A stretch of 64,000 nt of DNA from positions 78,927-142,926 of the forward strand of contig JAUNAP010000003.1 in NCBI GenBank assembly GCA_030527545.1. The letters are read 5' to 3'. Made by a program: the position numbers and the translations under genes. The DNA is from Actinomycetaceae bacterium. GTDB lineage: Bacteria; Actinomycetota; Actinomycetes; Actinomycetales; Actinomycetaceae. Shown here piece by piece: positions 45,254 to 56,980 of the stretch (positions are counted from its first letter, which is position 1; the number at the start of each line of letters is the position of its first letter). The notes below the pieces were generated by a model that was not told where the DNA came from, did no database searches, and saw only the letters and a list, made by a program, of their open reading frames with translations.

Positions 45254-46539
45254 AGGTGACTCACTCCCTTCCACCCCATGCGGGCGAGATCGACGATGGA
45301 CACTCCCGAGCGGCGCAGCGCGTCCGCGACGATGGCACGCGCAGGCTCGTGTGGTGCCTTGTCGTGACGGTAGAGGCGGTAGGCGGCCTCTCCTAGCACG
45401 TCGGGCAGGTCCTCATACAGCGATCGCTCGGAGAACAGCGTCGCCGCGGGGGCGAAGCGGGCAATGTCGGCCCCGGCGGGCGAGGCGGCCAGGCGCGTGA
45501 CGTAGGAGCTCAGCCCGGTCCGCGTTACGTCGCCCGCATCGAGCGCGTCGTGGATGGCCCCGGCCGCCGCGAGCGCCGAGGCCGCCGCGAGATCCATCCC
45601 GCGGATGGCGTAGCCGACGTTGAGCGTGAGACCCGCGGCGTCGCCGACGACGACGATACCGTCGCCGACGAGGCTGGCATCGACGCTGGCACCCGACTCG
45701 ATGGTCATGTGGCAGCCGTATTCGACGCGCTCGCCGCCGTCGATGAGGGGCGCGACGCTCGGGTGGGCCAGGAAAGCGTCGTGGATCTCGATGCTCGACT
45801 TGGACGTTTCCAGCAGCGAAGCGAGCTGCAAGACGACCCCGATGGAGACGGAGGAACGGTTCGTGTAGCAAAAGCCACCGCCGGCAACGCCCTGGGTCGC
45901 CTCGCCGACCATCGCGTAGGCGGCTCCCGAGTCCTCGGTGAGCTGGAAGCGCTCGCGGATCGTGTCTTCACCCAGTTCGATGACGCTCTTGACGCCAACG
46001 GCGAGGCTGTGGTTGGGCTGGCGGGAACGCATGTTGAGGGAACGGGCGATGAAGGAGTTGACCCCATCTGCGGCGACGACGACGTGAGAACGGAGCTCGT
46101 CGTCGCCGACGGCCAGGCCGCATACGCGCCCGTCCTCGGTGAGGATTCGGTCGACGAGCATACCTGCGACGACGGCAACCCCGGCTTCTTCGGCCTGTTC
46201 GGCGAGCCAGCGGTCGAGCTTGGCGCGCAGGACGGAACAGGCGTTGGCATCGGCGACGAGGCGAGTGTCTGACGTTGTGAGGCCGACGTGTCCGGTTTTC
46301 GTCAAGAAGAGTAGTTCGTTGCGTCCGATGAGACGCTCGACGGGCGCGCGTTGGGTGAAGTCGGGGATGACTTCGTCCATGACAGCGGAGTAGAAGACCC
46401 CGCCGGAAAGGTTTTTCGCGCCTGGTGTTTCGCCGCGATCGACGAGGGCGACCTCGTGTCCCATCTGGGCGAGCTTGAGCGCGCATACGCTGCCTGCAAC
46501 GCCGCCGCCGACAACTATGACGTCGAAATCGACTTCCAC
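45250..46539 (-). CDS. fixC: Electron-transfer flavoprotein:quinone oxidoreductase-like FixC
   Basis: A 429-residue flavoprotein. It has an N-terminal FAD motif VIVVGGGVAGSVCALKLAQMG, then GETPGAKNLSGGVFY, and a second FAD contact GIVVVGDAAGLTLNVGYAIRGMD. It matches FixC, which with FixX passes electrons from ETF (FixAB) to quinone. GTG start with AAGGAGG. The operon is fixC-fixX-thioesterase, so it may serve acyl-CoA oxidation; the ETF must be encoded elsewhere. Confidence 0.92.
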   Translation of the reverse strand: MEVDFDVIVVGGGVAGSVCALKLAQMGHEVALVDRGETPGAKNLSGGVFYSAVMDEVIPDFTQRAPVERLIGRNELLFLTKTGHVGLTTSDTRLVADANACSVLRAKLDRWLAEQAEEAGVAVVAGMLVDRILTEDGRVCGLAVGDDELRSHVVVAADGVNSFIARSLNMRSRQPNHSLAVGVKSVIELGEDTIRERFQLTEDSGAAYAMVGEATQGVAGGGFCYTNRSSVSIGVVLQLASLLETSKSSIEIHDAFLAHPSVAPLIDGGERVEYGCHMTIESGASVDASLVGDGIVVVGDAAGLTLNVGYAIRGMDLAAASALAAAGAIHDALDAGDVTRTGLSSYVTRLAASPAGADIARFAPAATLFSERSLYEDLPDVLGEAAYRLYRHDKAPHEPARAIVADALRRSGVSIVDLARMGWKGVSHL

Positions 46540-46614
46540 CCGCTCCTCCTTGACCCATGCCGTGTGCTACTGAAGACATCTTATGCCGAGTACGTGGCGG
46601 AGCGTATCTAGCAC

Positions 46615-46649
46615 TTCGGGGGTCGATGGCCACACCATCGACCCCCGAA
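46615..46649 (-). terminator. Terminator of the protease gene
   Basis: TTCGGGGGTCGATGG and CCATCGACCCCCGAA make a perfect 15-bp stem around CCACA, beginning 15 bases beyond the stop of the minus-strand protease gene. Confidence 0.85.
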
Positions 46650-46663
46650 TCGTGCTCAGGGTG

Positions 46664-48517
46664 CTACACCACGGTGAAGTAGAAGCGCACCTGTGCCGGG
46701 CGTATGCGTTCGGATTGGGTGATGAGGTGAACGCGGTAGGTTCCGCGCAGGTTTTGCATCTCGCCGGGAGAGTAGAACTTCAAACGCCCGTAGCGGTCGG
46801 TCATTCCTCTGGCTTTGATGACTGACCCGTCGGGCTTCGTCAGTGTGAAGTAGACGGGCGCTTGGGCGACGGGCACGCCGCGGTTGAACTCGTGGACGAC
46901 GGAGACATCAATGGTCACCGGCGTGTAGCCGTAGACGGATGCGCCAGGCAGAGTCCTCGCGCTCAGCCAGACGTTGAGAGCGTCCGTGCCCGGCTGGGGC
47001 TGCGGCTTGGGTTCGGGGGTCGGGTCCGGAGCAGGCGTGGGCTCGGGCGTGGGGATGGGGGTGGGTTCGTTGGGCGCGGGCTTGCCGTTGAGGTTCGTCG
47101 TTGTCATCGCCTTGAGGGCGACGTTGGATCCGCGTTGGGAACGGGTGAGGTCGTCCCAGCGTTGGCCCCCGGCCGAGATGAAGGACTGACCGGCCGAGGC
47201 GTTTGCGCGCGATGAGAAGCCACGCAGAGGCGCCTCGATGGGCACGAGGTAGTTGTAGCCGGACCCGCTGACGTGGACGATCGTGGCGAAGGAGCTGCCG
47301 GGCGCGACGGCGACCGGGTCGAAGTTAATCGTGTGATAACCGGCGAAGGTGAGGCGCCCTTCGGCGACTTTTTGCCGGCGGGTGAGGTCGGAGGAACCGC
47401 GAACGTTCGTGGCGACGTAGACCTCGTAGTTGAGGCCGGCGGCCATCGCCCAAAAGCCGACGCCGTTGACGCCTTGCTTCTTGTTGCTGGCGGTGAAGAC
47501 GTTGGCAAACCATGCGTCTCTGCCGTTGCCGATCGAGGAGGTCGCCCCCAGCGGGTCGTACTGGTAGAGCTGGCGGTTGGGGTCGACGTTGGTGGTGAGG
47601 AAGACGGAGTTGTTCTTGCCGATGTAGGCGTCGTAGTAGGACACGTAGTAGTAGCCGCGGTCGCCCCAGCCTCTACCCCAGGAGTTGCGCACGATCCATG
47701 CGCCGGGCCCGGGCGGGCGGGTGGAGAAGTTGGCGACCGAGTAGTTGTCGTCCCATCCGACGATGTCGACGGCGTGGTCGGCGTAGCCGTAGCCGGGGTT
47801 GTAGTGCCCGGCGGTGCGCCAGTTCATGAAGGACTCGTTGCCGGTGATGGTGGTGGACACGGCCCCGTAGGTGCGCACGGCCTCCTTGAGGGTGCGGGTG
47901 TCGGTGCCGGAGCGCTGGTCGGGAAGGAAGAGGGCGTGGGTGAGGTCCTTTTGCCGCTTGAGGTTGGCGGGGGAGGTGAAGCGGTAGGGGTGGTAGGGGT
48001 CGTCCTTTTCGTCGACCGGACCGGATTGGCGTGCGAGGTAGGCGGTTGCGAGGAGGCGAGAACCGCCGTCGTTGGGCCCCCAGTCAAAGCCGTGGGTGTT
48101 GCGCATGTGGGCCTCGGAGAAGTCGCGGACCTCGTTGGGGCGCAGGTTGGATTCGAGGGCGCCTAGGGCGGCGAAGGCCCAGCACGAGCCGTTGGGGCCC
48201 TGGTCGCGAATGGGGCTGATGCGTCCGGTTTGGCGCAGGTCGAAGCGGGCCGGAAGCGGGGCGGAGCGTAGCCGCTCGTGGCCAGAGACCTGTTCGGCCG
48301 TGTCAATGATGAGGGGGTCTGCCCGCCAGCCTGCCTCGTGGGGGGAGTCGGGCTGTTCGGGTGGCGTTGCCGAGAATTGTGCGTCGGTGCGAGCGCGCGT
48401 CATCACGTCTCCGGCAAGCGGTTCGTTTTCGGCGCTCGCCGGTGTGGTCGTTGGCAGGGCGAGCGCGAGTGCGACGAGCGGAACGAGGGCCGCCCTCTTG
48501 AAGAATCTCCTGGTCAT
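46664..48517 (-). CDS. Secreted papain-like (C1) cysteine protease
   Basis: A 617-residue exported protease. Signal peptide (RRFFKRAALVPLVALALALPTTTPASA), propeptide of about 65 residues, then the C1A domain with Gln106 and Cys112 in RDQGPNGSCWAF, His248 in YADHAVDIVGW and Asn278 in IVRNSWGRGWGDRGYYYVSY. A lectin-like domain follows (NVFTASNKKQGVNGVGFWAMA onward), then a Pro/Thr spacer PTPIPTPEPTPAPD and a C-terminal Ig-like domain. No LPXTG or SLH anchor is visible. It is probably released to degrade host or environmental protein. Confidence 0.9.
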   Translation of the reverse strand: MTRRFFKRAALVPLVALALALPTTTPASAENEPLAGDVMTRARTDAQFSATPPEQPDSPHEAGWRADPLIIDTAEQVSGHERLRSAPLPARFDLRQTGRISPIRDQGPNGSCWAFAALGALESNLRPNEVRDFSEAHMRNTHGFDWGPNDGGSRLLATAYLARQSGPVDEKDDPYHPYRFTSPANLKRQKDLTHALFLPDQRSGTDTRTLKEAVRTYGAVSTTITGNESFMNWRTAGHYNPGYGYADHAVDIVGWDDNYSVANFSTRPPGPGAWIVRNSWGRGWGDRGYYYVSYYDAYIGKNNSVFLTTNVDPNRQLYQYDPLGATSSIGNGRDAWFANVFTASNKKQGVNGVGFWAMAAGLNYEVYVATNVRGSSDLTRRQKVAEGRLTFAGYHTINFDPVAVAPGSSFATIVHVSGSGYNYLVPIEAPLRGFSSRANASAGQSFISAGGQRWDDLTRSQRGSNVALKAMTTTNLNGKPAPNEPTPIPTPEPTPAPDPTPEPKPQPQPGTDALNVWLSARTLPGASVYGYTPVTIDVSVVHEFNRGVPVAQAPVYFTLTKPDGSVIKARGMTDRYGRLKFYSPGEMQNLRGTYRVHLITQSERIRPAQVRFYFTVV

Positions 48518-48784
48518 GGGGCTCGTGGTCCTTCTGTGTCGATGTCGTGGGGGCGGTGTGGAAGGGGACACATCCACCTTAAAAGGAGCTGGGGCCGCGA
48601 CGGGAGATGTCTGGGTGGTTATGAATTATGGAAGAGTCTTTCTCATGACGAGATCATGAGGGCAACGTGGGGCGAGCCGCGCCACACACGAGTGAGGGCT
48701 CATGGGTGCGGGCGCGTCACGCATGCCCGCGCGCTCCCATGAGGGCCCCATGAAGGGCGTGATCTTTGTCACCACATAGTGTGA

Positions 48785-48964
48785 TCAGCGGTGGCGCGAA
48801 CGTAGGAGAAGAACGAGCGCTACCAGGGGCAATGCCGCCGTCGCGCACGAGGCAGCGACGATAAGCGGGGTCGAGTGCGACCACAGCGGCACGGTTGCGC
48901 ACGCGGCGTTGAGGGCGAGAAGGGCGGCGATGAAGTTTCTGCTCTTGTGTGAGGTCGTTGGCAT
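48785..48964 (-). CDS. Small two-TM membrane protein
   Basis: A 59-residue protein of two hydrophobic helices (NFIAALLALNAACATVPLW and LIVAASCATAALPLVALVLLL) ending RSRHR. The ATG has GGAGAG ten bases upstream; the longer frame is not supported. No family recognised. Confidence 0.5.
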   Translation of the reverse strand: MPTTSHKSRNFIAALLALNAACATVPLWSHSTPLIVAASCATAALPLVALVLLLRSRHR

Positions 48965-49258
48965 CGTTGTCGACTCTCCGGTGTCATCGAAATGGTGGCG
49001 ATCGCCACCTCTCGTCCATTGTTTCACCGCTGTGACGTGGGGGGGATGGATCGTCGAGGAGGCGGGGTGGGCGATCTCACAAGCGTGGGGGTGTTGGGCG
49101 TCGCAGCGTTGCGGTAACGTCAATCGTTGCACCTGTTGTAGTCCGAGGTGGGTTGCTGCCGCTCGCTCGATCAAGATGCGCCGGGCGATGGTCGGGGCAA
49201 TGCCAGTTAGGGGCCACAGGAGCTAGCGCGCGCAAGAACTCATCCGAAAGGATACCTT
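48965..49258. other. rpoB upstream region
   Basis: About 290 bases without a gene. It must contain the rpoB promoter, but I could not pick a convincing -35/-10 pair. GAAAGGAT close to the end is the ribosome site for the TTG start. Confidence 0.5.
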
Positions 49259-52200
49259 TTGGCTGCCGTTGCAACCACCGCTCACGGTATTAACGATCGC
49301 CTGTCTTTTGGCAAGCTTGACGAAGTCCTCGCCCCGCCCTCCCTGCTGAGCATCCAGCGGGAATCCTTCAACTGGCTGCTGGGCACCCCCGAATGGAAGG
49401 AACGCGTCGAGGCTGAGATCGCCTCCGGTTCGACCCCGCATCGGTCAAGCGTGTCGGGTCTGGAAGAAATCTTCGAAGAGATCTCGCCGATCCGCGACTT
49501 TGGCGAGACGATGTCGCTGTCGTTTAGCGATCCCAAGTTCGAACCGGCGAAGTACACGATCGACGAATGTAAAGCGAAGGACTACACCTACGCCGCCCCC
49601 ATGTTCGTCACCGCCGAGTTCATGAACGAGAACACCGGCGAGATCAAGTCCCAGACCGTGTTTATGGGCGACTTCCCGCTCATGACGCCCTCGGGCACGT
49701 TCATCATCAACGGCACTGAGCGTGTGGTCGTGTCCCAGCTCGTGCGTTCGCCCGGCGTCTACTTCGATGTCACCCCGGATAAGACCTCCGATAAGGACAT
49801 CTTCGGGTGCAAGTTCATCCCCTCGCGCGGCGCCTGGCTCGAACTCGAGATCGACAAGCGCGACAACGTCGCCGTGCGCATCGACCGCAGGCGCAAGCAG
49901 TCCGCGACCGTGTTCTTGCGTGCCCTCGGGATGACGCCCTCTGAGATCCGCGAGACCTTCGCCGAGTACCCGGTGCTGCTGGAAACCCTCGAGAAGGACT
50001 CCGACAGCATCGAGACGACCGAGGACGCCCTCACCGACATCTACCGCAAGATCCGTCCCGGCGAGCCCGCCTCCGCCGAGGCCGGACGCACGCTGCTGGA
50101 GAACTTCTACTTCAACGACAAGCGCTACGACCTCGCCAAGGTCGGCCGCTACAAGTTCAACAAGAAGCTCGGCCAAACCGACGATCTTTCCCTGTCGGTC
50201 CTCACCCGCGACGACATCATTCTCGCGCTCAAGTACCTGCTCAGCCTCCACGCGGGCGCGAAGACCCTCGAGGTGACGAACTCCCAGGGCGAGGTCGTTG
50301 AGCTGCGCATCGAAACCGACGACATCGACCACTTCGGTAACCGCCGTATCCGCGCCGTCGGCGAGCTCATCCAGGCGCAGGTGCGAACGGGCCTGTCGCG
50401 CATGGAACGCGTCGTTCGCGAGCGTATGACCACGCAGGACGCCGAGGCGATCACCCCGCAGTCGCTCATCAACATCCGTCCGGTTGTTGCCGCGATCAAG
50501 GAGTTCTTCGGCACCTCGCAGCTGTCGCAGTTTATGGACCAAAACAACCCGCTGTCGGGGCTCACGCACAAGCGTCGTCTCTCGGCGCTGGGCCCGGGCG
50601 GTCTTTCCCGCGACCGCGCTTCGATGGAGGTACGCGACGTCCACCCGTCCCACTACGGACGCATGTGTCCGATCGAGACCCCTGAAGGCCCGAACATTGG
50701 TCTCATCGGCTCGTTGGCGACCTACGCCCGTCTCAACCCCTTCGGGTTCCTCGAGACGCCTTACCGCGTCGTTCGCGATTCCCAGGTGACCGACGAGGTG
50801 CACTACCTGTCGGCCGATGAGGAGGACCGCTACAACATCGCTCAGGCGTCGGCGCAGCTCACCGACGACGGGCACTTCGCGGAGGAACAGGTGCTGTGTC
50901 GTGTCGCCGGCCCCGACCCGGCGCTCATCGACGCCGCGGATGTCGATTACATGGATGTCGCGGCCCGGCAGATGGTGTCGGTGGCGACCTCGCTCATCCC
51001 GTTCCTTGAGCACGACGATGCGAACCGAGCGCTCATGGGTGCGAACATGCAGCGCCAGGCGGTGCCGTTGCTGACGACCGAGGCGCCGCTGGTGGGCACG
51101 GGTATGGAGATGCGCACGGCCATCGACGCGGGTGAGGCGCTCGTTGCCGACCGCGCGGGCGTGGTCACCGAATGCGATGCCTCGTCGATCACGATCATGG
51201 CCGACGACGGGTCCTACCAGGTCCTCAAGCTGCAAAAGTTTGACCGTTCGAACCCGGGTAACTGCTACAACCAGCGTCTGCGCGTCAAGGAGGGCGACCG
51301 CGTCGAGGTCGGCGATCTGCTCGCCGACGGCCCGGCTACCGACGGTGGCGAGCTGGCGCTCGGCAAGAACCTACTCGTCGCCTACATGTCGTGGGAGGGC
51401 CTCAACTACGAGGACGCCATCATCTTGTCGCGGCGCATCGTCCAAGACGACGTGCTCACCTCGATCCACATCGAGGAACACGAGATCGACGCCCGCGAGA
51501 CGAAGCTTGGCCTCGAAGAGATCACCCGCGAGATTCCCAACGTCTCCGAGGAGGCACTCGCCAACCTCGACGAGCGTGGCATCATCCGCATCGGCGCCGA
51601 GGTCACGGCCGGCGACATCCTCGTCGGTAAGGTCACCCCTAAGGGCGAAACCGAGCTGACCAGCGAGGAGCGCCTGCTGCGGGCGATCTTTGGGGAGAAG
51701 GCCCGCGAGGTTCGAGACACCTCGCTGCGCGTGCCCCACGGCGAGACGGGCATCGTCATCGGCGTGCGCGAGTTCAGCGACGAAGAGGACGAGATGCCCG
51801 CCGGCGTCAAGCAGATGGTGCGGGTCTACATCGCCCAGCGCCGCAAGATCACGGTCGGCGACAAGCTGGCCGGTCGCCACGGCAACAAGGGCGTCGTTTC
51901 GCGCATCCTCCCGGTCGAGGACATGCCCTTCCTCGAAGACGGCACCCCCGTCGACATCATCCTCAACCCCATGGGCGTGCCCGGTCGTATGAACATCGGC
52001 CAGGTGCTCGAGTTCCACATGGGCTGGATTGCCGCGATGGGGTGGGACGCGACGAAGGCGCTCGAGGAGGGCGCCGAATGGGTCAAGCGCCTGCCGAAGG
52101 AGGGGCTCAAGGCTCCCGCGCGCACCCGAATCGCGACCCCGGTATTCGACGGCTGCACCCAGGAGGAGCTCGCCGGCTTGTTGACGTGCACGCGGCCGAA

Positions 52201-52753
52201 CGCCGACGGCATGGAGCTGACGAACGATGAGGGCAAAGCGCGCCTGTTCGACGGGCGCACGGGCGAGCCGTTCCCGTATCCGATCTCGGTCGGCTACAAG
52301 TACATGCTCAAGCTCCACCACCTCGTCGACGACAAGATCCACGCGCGCTCGACGGGCCCGTACTCGATGATCACCCAGCAGCCGCTCGGCGGTAAGGCCC
52401 AGTTCGGTGGCCAGCGCTTCGGTGAGATGGAGGTGTGGGCGATGGAGGCCTATGGCGCCGCCTACTCGCTCCAGGAGCTTCTCACCGTCAAGTCCGACGA
52501 CATCACGGGCCGCGTGAAGGTCTACGAGGCGATCGTCAAGGGCGAGGACATCCCCGAGCCTGGGATTCCCGAGTCGTTCCGCGTGCTCATCCAGGAGATG
52601 CGTTCGCTGTGTCTCGACGTCGAAGCTCTCGACGCCGCCGGGCAGTTCGTGTCCCTCAAGGAGGAAGACGACGACGCGCAGCGCGCCACCGAGGAGCTGG
52701 GGATCAACATTGGTTCCCGTCCCAACCCCAACGTGAAGTTGGACGAAATCTAA
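49259..52753 (+). CDS. rpoB: RNA polymerase beta subunit
   Basis: 1164 residues, close to mycobacterial RpoB. The rifampicin-binding region reads [31 protein letters not shown] with wild-type residues at the common resistance positions (Asp, His and Ser), so rifampicin susceptibility is expected. The catalytic/conserved ends GRHGNKGV and [21 protein letters not shown] are present. The TTG start after GAAAGGAT fits [20 protein letters not shown]. Confidence 0.97.
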   Translation: MAAVATTAHGINDRLSFGKLDEVLAPPSLLSIQRESFNWLLGTPEWKERVEAEIASGSTPHRSSVSGLEEIFEEISPIRDFGETMSLSFSDPKFEPAKYTIDECKAKDYTYAAPMFVTAEFMNENTGEIKSQTVFMGDFPLMTPSGTFIINGTERVVVSQLVRSPGVYFDVTPDKTSDKDIFGCKFIPSRGAWLELEIDKRDNVAVRIDRRRKQSATVFLRALGMTPSEIRETFAEYPVLLETLEKDSDSIETTEDALTDIYRKIRPGEPASAEAGRTLLENFYFNDKRYDLAKVGRYKFNKKLGQTDDLSLSVLTRDDIILALKYLLSLHAGAKTLEVTNSQGEVVELRIETDDIDHFGNRRIRAVGELIQAQVRTGLSRMERVVRERMTTQDAEAITPQSLINIRPVVAAIKEFFGTSQLSQFMDQNNPLSGLTHKRRLSALGPGGLSRDRASMEVRDVHPSHYGRMCPIETPEGPNIGLIGSLATYARLNPFGFLETPYRVVRDSQVTDEVHYLSADEEDRYNIAQASAQLTDDGHFAEEQVLCRVAGPDPALIDAADVDYMDVAARQMVSVATSLIPFLEHDDANRALMGANMQRQAVPLLTTEAPLVGTGMEMRTAIDAGEALVADRAGVVTECDASSITIMADDGSYQVLKLQKFDRSNPGNCYNQRLRVKEGDRVEVGDLLADGPATDGGELALGKNLLVAYMSWEGLNYEDAIILSRRIVQDDVLTSIHIEEHEIDARETKLGLEEITREIPNVSEEALANLDERGIIRIGAEVTAGDILVGKVTPKGETELTSEERLLRAIFGEKAREVRDTSLRVPHGETGIVIGVREFSDEEDEMPAGVKQMVRVYIAQRRKITVGDKLAGRHGNKGVVSRILPVEDMPFLEDGTPVDIILNPMGVPGRMNIGQVLEFHMGWIAAMGWDATKALEEGAEWVKRLPKEGLKAPARTRIATPVFDGCTQEELAGLLTCTRPNADGMELTNDEGKARLFDGRTGEPFPYPISVGYKYMLKLHHLVDDKIHARSTGPYSMITQQPLGGKAQFGGQRFGEMEVWAMEAYGAAYSLQELLTVKSDDITGRVKVYEAIVKGEDIPEPGIPESFRVLIQEMRSLCLDVEALDAAGQFVSLKEEDDDAQRATEELGINIGSRPNPNVKLDEI

Positions 52754-52867
52754 CCGCGGTCGACCCCTCGGCAACGAGGGTCGGCGCTCCGGCCGCTGCA
52801 GCGGGCGGTCGGAGGCCGGAAACCAGGAACGCTGGCTACCGGTTTTAGGAATGAGGAAGAAGGAAAC

Positions 52868-55800
52868 GTGACCGACGCAAACGCCTTCGATAAGCTCCAC
52901 ATTGGGTTGGCGACCGCGACGAACATCGAGAACTGGTCGTATGGCGAGGTCAAGAAGCCCGAGACGATCAACTACCGCACGCTCAAGCCGGAGAAGGACG
53001 GCCTGTTCTGCGAGCGGATTTTCGGCCCCACCCGCGACTGGGAATGCGCGTGCGGTAAGTACAAGCGCGTGCGCTACAAGGGCATCATCTGTGAACGCTG
53101 TGGCGTCGAGGTGACCCGCTCGAAGGTCCGCCGTGAGCGGATGGGCCACATCGAGCTTGCCGCCCCCGTCACTCACATCTGGTACTTCAAGGGCGTGCCC
53201 TCGCGCTTGGGTTACCTGCTCAACCTGGCCCCGAAGGACCTCGAGAAGGTCATCTACTTTGCGGCCTACATGATCACCGAGGTCGATGAGGAGGCCCGCC
53301 ACGCGGACCTGCCGAGCCTGCAAAACGAGCTCGACCTGGAGAAGAAGAACATCGAGCAGCGCATGGAGGCCGCCCTCATGCGTCGCTCGGAGAAGATGGA
53401 GAAGGACCTCGCCGAGCTCGAGGCCGAGGGGGCCACGGCGGCGGCCAAGGAGAAGATCCGCAAGGCCGCCGAGAAGGAGCTTACGCAGCTTCGCCGTAAG
53501 GGCCAGCGTGACGCCGAGCAGCTCGATCAGGTTTTCGACCGGTTCAAGGAGCTCAAGGTCGGCGATCTTGAGGGCAACGAGCTGCTCTACCGCAACATGG
53601 TGGCCCGTTACGGGATCTACTTCAAGGGCGACAAGGGCGCCGCGGCGGTCAAGAAGCGCCTGGAGGACTTCGATCTGCAGTCTGAGGCCAAGAAGCTTCG
53701 CGAGATCATCGAGACGGGCACGGGCCAGCGTAAGACGCGCGCCCTCAAGCGGCTGCGTGTGGTCAACGCGTTCTTGACGACGGGGAACTCCCCGGTCGCC
53801 ATGGTACTCGATCGCATCCCGGTGATCCCGCCGGATCTGCGCCCGATGGTTCAGCTCGACGGCGGTCGTTTCGCGACGTCGGATCTCAACGATCTCTACC
53901 GTCGTGTCATCAACCGCAACAACCGTCTCAAGCGTCTGCTTGATCTTGGCGCCCCCGAGATCATCGTCAACAATGAGAAGCGGATGCTCCAGGAGTCGGT
54001 GGACGCCCTGTTCGATAACGGCCGTCGCGGTCGCCCGGTCGCCGGGCCGGGTAACCGTCCGCTCAAGTCGCTGTCGGACATGCTCAAGGGCAAGCAGGGT
54101 CGTTTCCGCCAAAACCTCCTGGGTAAGCGCGTGGACTATTCGGGCCGCTCGGTCATCGTCGTCGGCCCGCAGCTGCTGCTTCACCAGTGTGGCCTGCCCA
54201 AGCAGATGGCCCTGGAGTTGTTCAAGCCGTTCGTCATGAAGCGGCTTGTTGAGCGCCAGGAGGCCCAAAATGTCAAGGCCGCAAAGCGTATGGTCGAGCG
54301 CCAGCGCGGCGCCGTGTGGGACGTCTTCGACGAGGTCATTACGGAGCACCCGGTGCTGCTCAACCGCGCCCCCACCCTGCACCGTCTGGGTATCCAGGCG
54401 TTCGAACCGGTGCTCGTTGAGGGTAAGGCGATCCAGCTTCACCCGCTTGTGTGTGGCGCCTTCAACGCCGACTTTGATGGCGATCAGATGGCTGTCCACT
54501 TGCCGCTGGGCGCGGAGGCGCAGGCTGAGGCCCGCATCCTCATGCTGTCGAGCAACAACATCCTCAAGCCCTCGGATGGTCGCCCGGTGACGATGCCCTC
54601 GCAGGACATGATCATCGGCGTGTATCACCTGACGGCCGATCCGGATCCGGCACTGCCGGTTCCTCGCGACGCCGAGGGCAACCCGGTTGTCCCCGCGTAT
54701 TCGTCGCTGGGTGAGGCGATCATGGCCTACGACCGCGGCGATCTCGACATCAACGCGACGGCGCGTATCCGCTTCGAACCGGATACGGTTCCGCCCGTGG
54801 GCTGGCAGGCCCCGGCGGGGTGGAGCGAGGGCGACGACGTCGAGATCGAAACCTCGATCGGTCGCGCGTTCTTCAACGAGGCGCTGCCGGTGACCTACCC
54901 GTTTGTCAACGAGCAGGTGGGCAAGAAGCAGCTGTCGAACATCGTCAACACGCTCGCTGAGTCCTACGACAAGGGCAACGTGGCGGCGTCGCTGGACGCG
55001 TTGAAGTCGATCGGTTTCCACTGGGCGACGTGGTCGGGGATCACGATCTCGTTTGCCGACGTGGTGGAGCCGCCGAACAAGCCGGAGATTCTGGCCGAGT
55101 ACGAGGCCCGCGCGGCGAACGTGCAGGATCAATACGACACGGGCTTCATCGACGCGGACGACCGCTATCGCGAGATGGTCGACATTTGGAACGAATGTAC
55201 GGCCAAGGTGGCAGCGGCTATGCGCGAGAATTTCGATGCGCGTAACCAGGTGTTCCGTATGGTGAACTCGGGTGCTCGCGGTAACTGGGATCAGGTGCGT
55301 CAGATCGCGGGTATGCGCGGTCTCGTGGCCGACCCGAAGCAGAAGCTCATCGAGCGTCCGATCAAGTCGAACTACCGTTCGGGCCTGTCCGTGCTCGAGT
55401 ACTTCATTGCTACGCACGGTGCCCGTAAGGGCCTGGCGGACACGGCGTTGCGTACGGCGGACTCGGGGTATCTCACGCGTCGTCTCGTCGACGTGTCGCA
55501 AGACGTCATCGTCCGCGAGGAGGACTGCGGGACGCGTCGCGGTTTGACGATCCCGATCGGGACGGTCGGTGAGGACGGCGTCGTGTCGAAGCTCGATTGG
55601 GTGGAGACGACCGCCTACGGCCGTACCCTCGCCAAGGATGCGGTCGATTCCGCTGGCGAGGTTGTCATGGCTAAAGGCGCCGATTTGGGTGACGTCGCCA
55701 TCTCGAAGCTCGTCGAGGCGGGCATCGCGGAGGTGTCGGTCCGTTCGGTGCTCACGTGCGAGTCGGAGACTGGCACGTGCGCGGCGTGCTATGGCCGTTC

Positions 55801-56773
55801 GCTGGCCACTGGCAAGCAGGTTGATATCGGTGAGGCCGTCGGTATTATCGCGGCACAGTCGATCGGCGAGCCGGGCACGCAGCTGACGATGCGTACGTTC
55901 CACACCGGTGGCGCGGCGGGTTCGTCGGATATTACGCAGGGTCTGCCTCGCGTCCAGGAGCTTTTCGAGGCGCGCACGCCGAAGGGCGAGGCGTTGATGA
56001 CCGAGGCGTCCGGGCGGGTGAAGATCGTCGACGAGCCTCCGGCGCAGCGTAAGGTTGTCGTCGTTCGTGACGATGGCCAAGACGACCTCGAGATCGAGGT
56101 GTCGCGGCGCATGAAGCTGCTCGTTGCCGATGGCGATCATGTCGAGGTCGGCCAGCAGATCACGGAGGGTCGTCTCGACCCGAAGAAGGTCCTGCGCATT
56201 CGTGGCGTCAACGCGACTCAGCGTCAGCTCGTCAACGAGGTTCAGGAGGTTTACCGTTCGCAGGGCGTGGATATTCACTCCAAGCACATCGAGGTCATTG
56301 TTCGCCAGATGCTGCGTCGGGTGACGGTCCTGGCTTCGGGCGACACGGATCTGCTGCCGGGTACTCTCGTTGATTCGATGCGTTTCCGCGCCGAGAACCG
56401 CCGCGTGGTTTCGCAGGGTGGCCAGCCGGCGTCGGGTCGTCCCGAGCTCATGGGTATCACCAAGGCGTCGCTGGCCACGGATTCGTGGCTGTCGGCGGCG
56501 TCGTTCCAGGAGACGACGAAGGTCCTCACGGATGCTGCGATGAATTCGAAGCAGGATCCGCTCGTCGGCCTCAAGGAGAACGTCATCCTCGGTAAGCTCA
56601 TCCCGGCCGGCACGGGCCTGGGTGTCTACCAGAAGGTTGACGTCAATCCGACGGACGAGGCGCTTGCGGCGATGGGGTGGACCCAGAAGGACTTCCAGGT
56701 CCCCGATTTCGATGATCCTGCGGACTTCCTCAAGGACATCAATTTTGCTGATTCGTTCGGACTCGATCTCTAA
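52868..56773 (+). CDS. rpoC: RNA polymerase beta' subunit
   Basis: 1301 residues. The zinc-binding site [20 protein letters not shown] lies at about 60-80, a charged coiled-coil insert spans about 145-240, and the active-site NADFDGDQM carries the three Mg-binding aspartates. The second zinc site and the trigger loop region ([10 protein letters not shown]) are present. GTG start after GAAGGAAAC, 114 bases after rpoB. Confidence 0.97.
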   Translation: MTDANAFDKLHIGLATATNIENWSYGEVKKPETINYRTLKPEKDGLFCERIFGPTRDWECACGKYKRVRYKGIICERCGVEVTRSKVRRERMGHIELAAPVTHIWYFKGVPSRLGYLLNLAPKDLEKVIYFAAYMITEVDEEARHADLPSLQNELDLEKKNIEQRMEAALMRRSEKMEKDLAELEAEGATAAAKEKIRKAAEKELTQLRRKGQRDAEQLDQVFDRFKELKVGDLEGNELLYRNMVARYGIYFKGDKGAAAVKKRLEDFDLQSEAKKLREIIETGTGQRKTRALKRLRVVNAFLTTGNSPVAMVLDRIPVIPPDLRPMVQLDGGRFATSDLNDLYRRVINRNNRLKRLLDLGAPEIIVNNEKRMLQESVDALFDNGRRGRPVAGPGNRPLKSLSDMLKGKQGRFRQNLLGKRVDYSGRSVIVVGPQLLLHQCGLPKQMALELFKPFVMKRLVERQEAQNVKAAKRMVERQRGAVWDVFDEVITEHPVLLNRAPTLHRLGIQAFEPVLVEGKAIQLHPLVCGAFNADFDGDQMAVHLPLGAEAQAEARILMLSSNNILKPSDGRPVTMPSQDMIIGVYHLTADPDPALPVPRDAEGNPVVPAYSSLGEAIMAYDRGDLDINATARIRFEPDTVPPVGWQAPAGWSEGDDVEIETSIGRAFFNEALPVTYPFVNEQVGKKQLSNIVNTLAESYDKGNVAASLDALKSIGFHWATWSGITISFADVVEPPNKPEILAEYEARAANVQDQYDTGFIDADDRYREMVDIWNECTAKVAAAMRENFDARNQVFRMVNSGARGNWDQVRQIAGMRGLVADPKQKLIERPIKSNYRSGLSVLEYFIATHGARKGLADTALRTADSGYLTRRLVDVSQDVIVREEDCGTRRGLTIPIGTVGEDGVVSKLDWVETTAYGRTLAKDAVDSAGEVVMAKGADLGDVAISKLVEAGIAEVSVRSVLTCESETGTCAACYGRSLATGKQVDIGEAVGIIAAQSIGEPGTQLTMRTFHTGGAAGSSDITQGLPRVQELFEARTPKGEALMTEASGRVKIVDEPPAQRKVVVVRDDGQDDLEIEVSRRMKLLVADGDHVEVGQQITEGRLDPKKVLRIRGVNATQRQLVNEVQEVYRSQGVDIHSKHIEVIVRQMLRRVTVLASGDTDLLPGTLVDSMRFRAENRRVVSQGGQPASGRPELMGITKASLATDSWLSAASFQETTKVLTDAAMNSKQDPLVGLKENVILGKLIPAGTGLGVYQKVDVNPTDEALAAMGWTQKDFQVPDFDDPADFLKDINFADSFGLDL

Positions 56774-56787
56774 GAGCTGAGCGGATG

Positions 56788-56818
56788 AGGCCCCGGGGAG
56801 CGACGCTCCCCGGGGCCT
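56788..56818 (+). terminator. Terminator of rpoBC
   Basis: AGGCCCCGGGGAGCG and CGCTCCCCGGGGCCT form a 13 to 15-bp stem followed by TTG, fifteen bases after the rpoC stop. Confidence 0.9.
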
Positions 56819-56918
56819 TTGTCGATGGAGCACGGCGCGTTGTCGCCATGGCCCCAGGTTCTCTCGCTGAGGTGCGGCATCTGGATTGAGTCGATCTTCG
56901 CTCTATCGTCGTCCAATA

Positions 56919-56947
56919 TCGACGGAATGTAGTAGACATGCTACGAT
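56919..56947 (+). promoter_or_regulatory. Promoter with dyad before the ABC-XRE operon
   Basis: TCGACG and TACGAT are 17 bases apart. The spacer and -10 contain GTAG-N8-CTAC, a short dyad that an XRE regulator could use. The operon's own last gene is such a regulator. Confidence 0.4.
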
Positions 56948-56980
56948 CGGTTGTGTACTGACGATGAAGGAGGAGCAAAG

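Noticed and set aside
49445-51235. A 596-codon minus-strand frame inside rpoB
   Set aside because: Antisense shadow of rpoB with a biased composition and no recognisable motif.
51371-56833. A 1820-codon open frame on the minus strand across rpoB and rpoC
   Set aside because: It is the antisense shadow of two highly biased, GC3-rich genes. The translation is Arg/His/Leu-rich with no domain, and rpoB and rpoC are certain.
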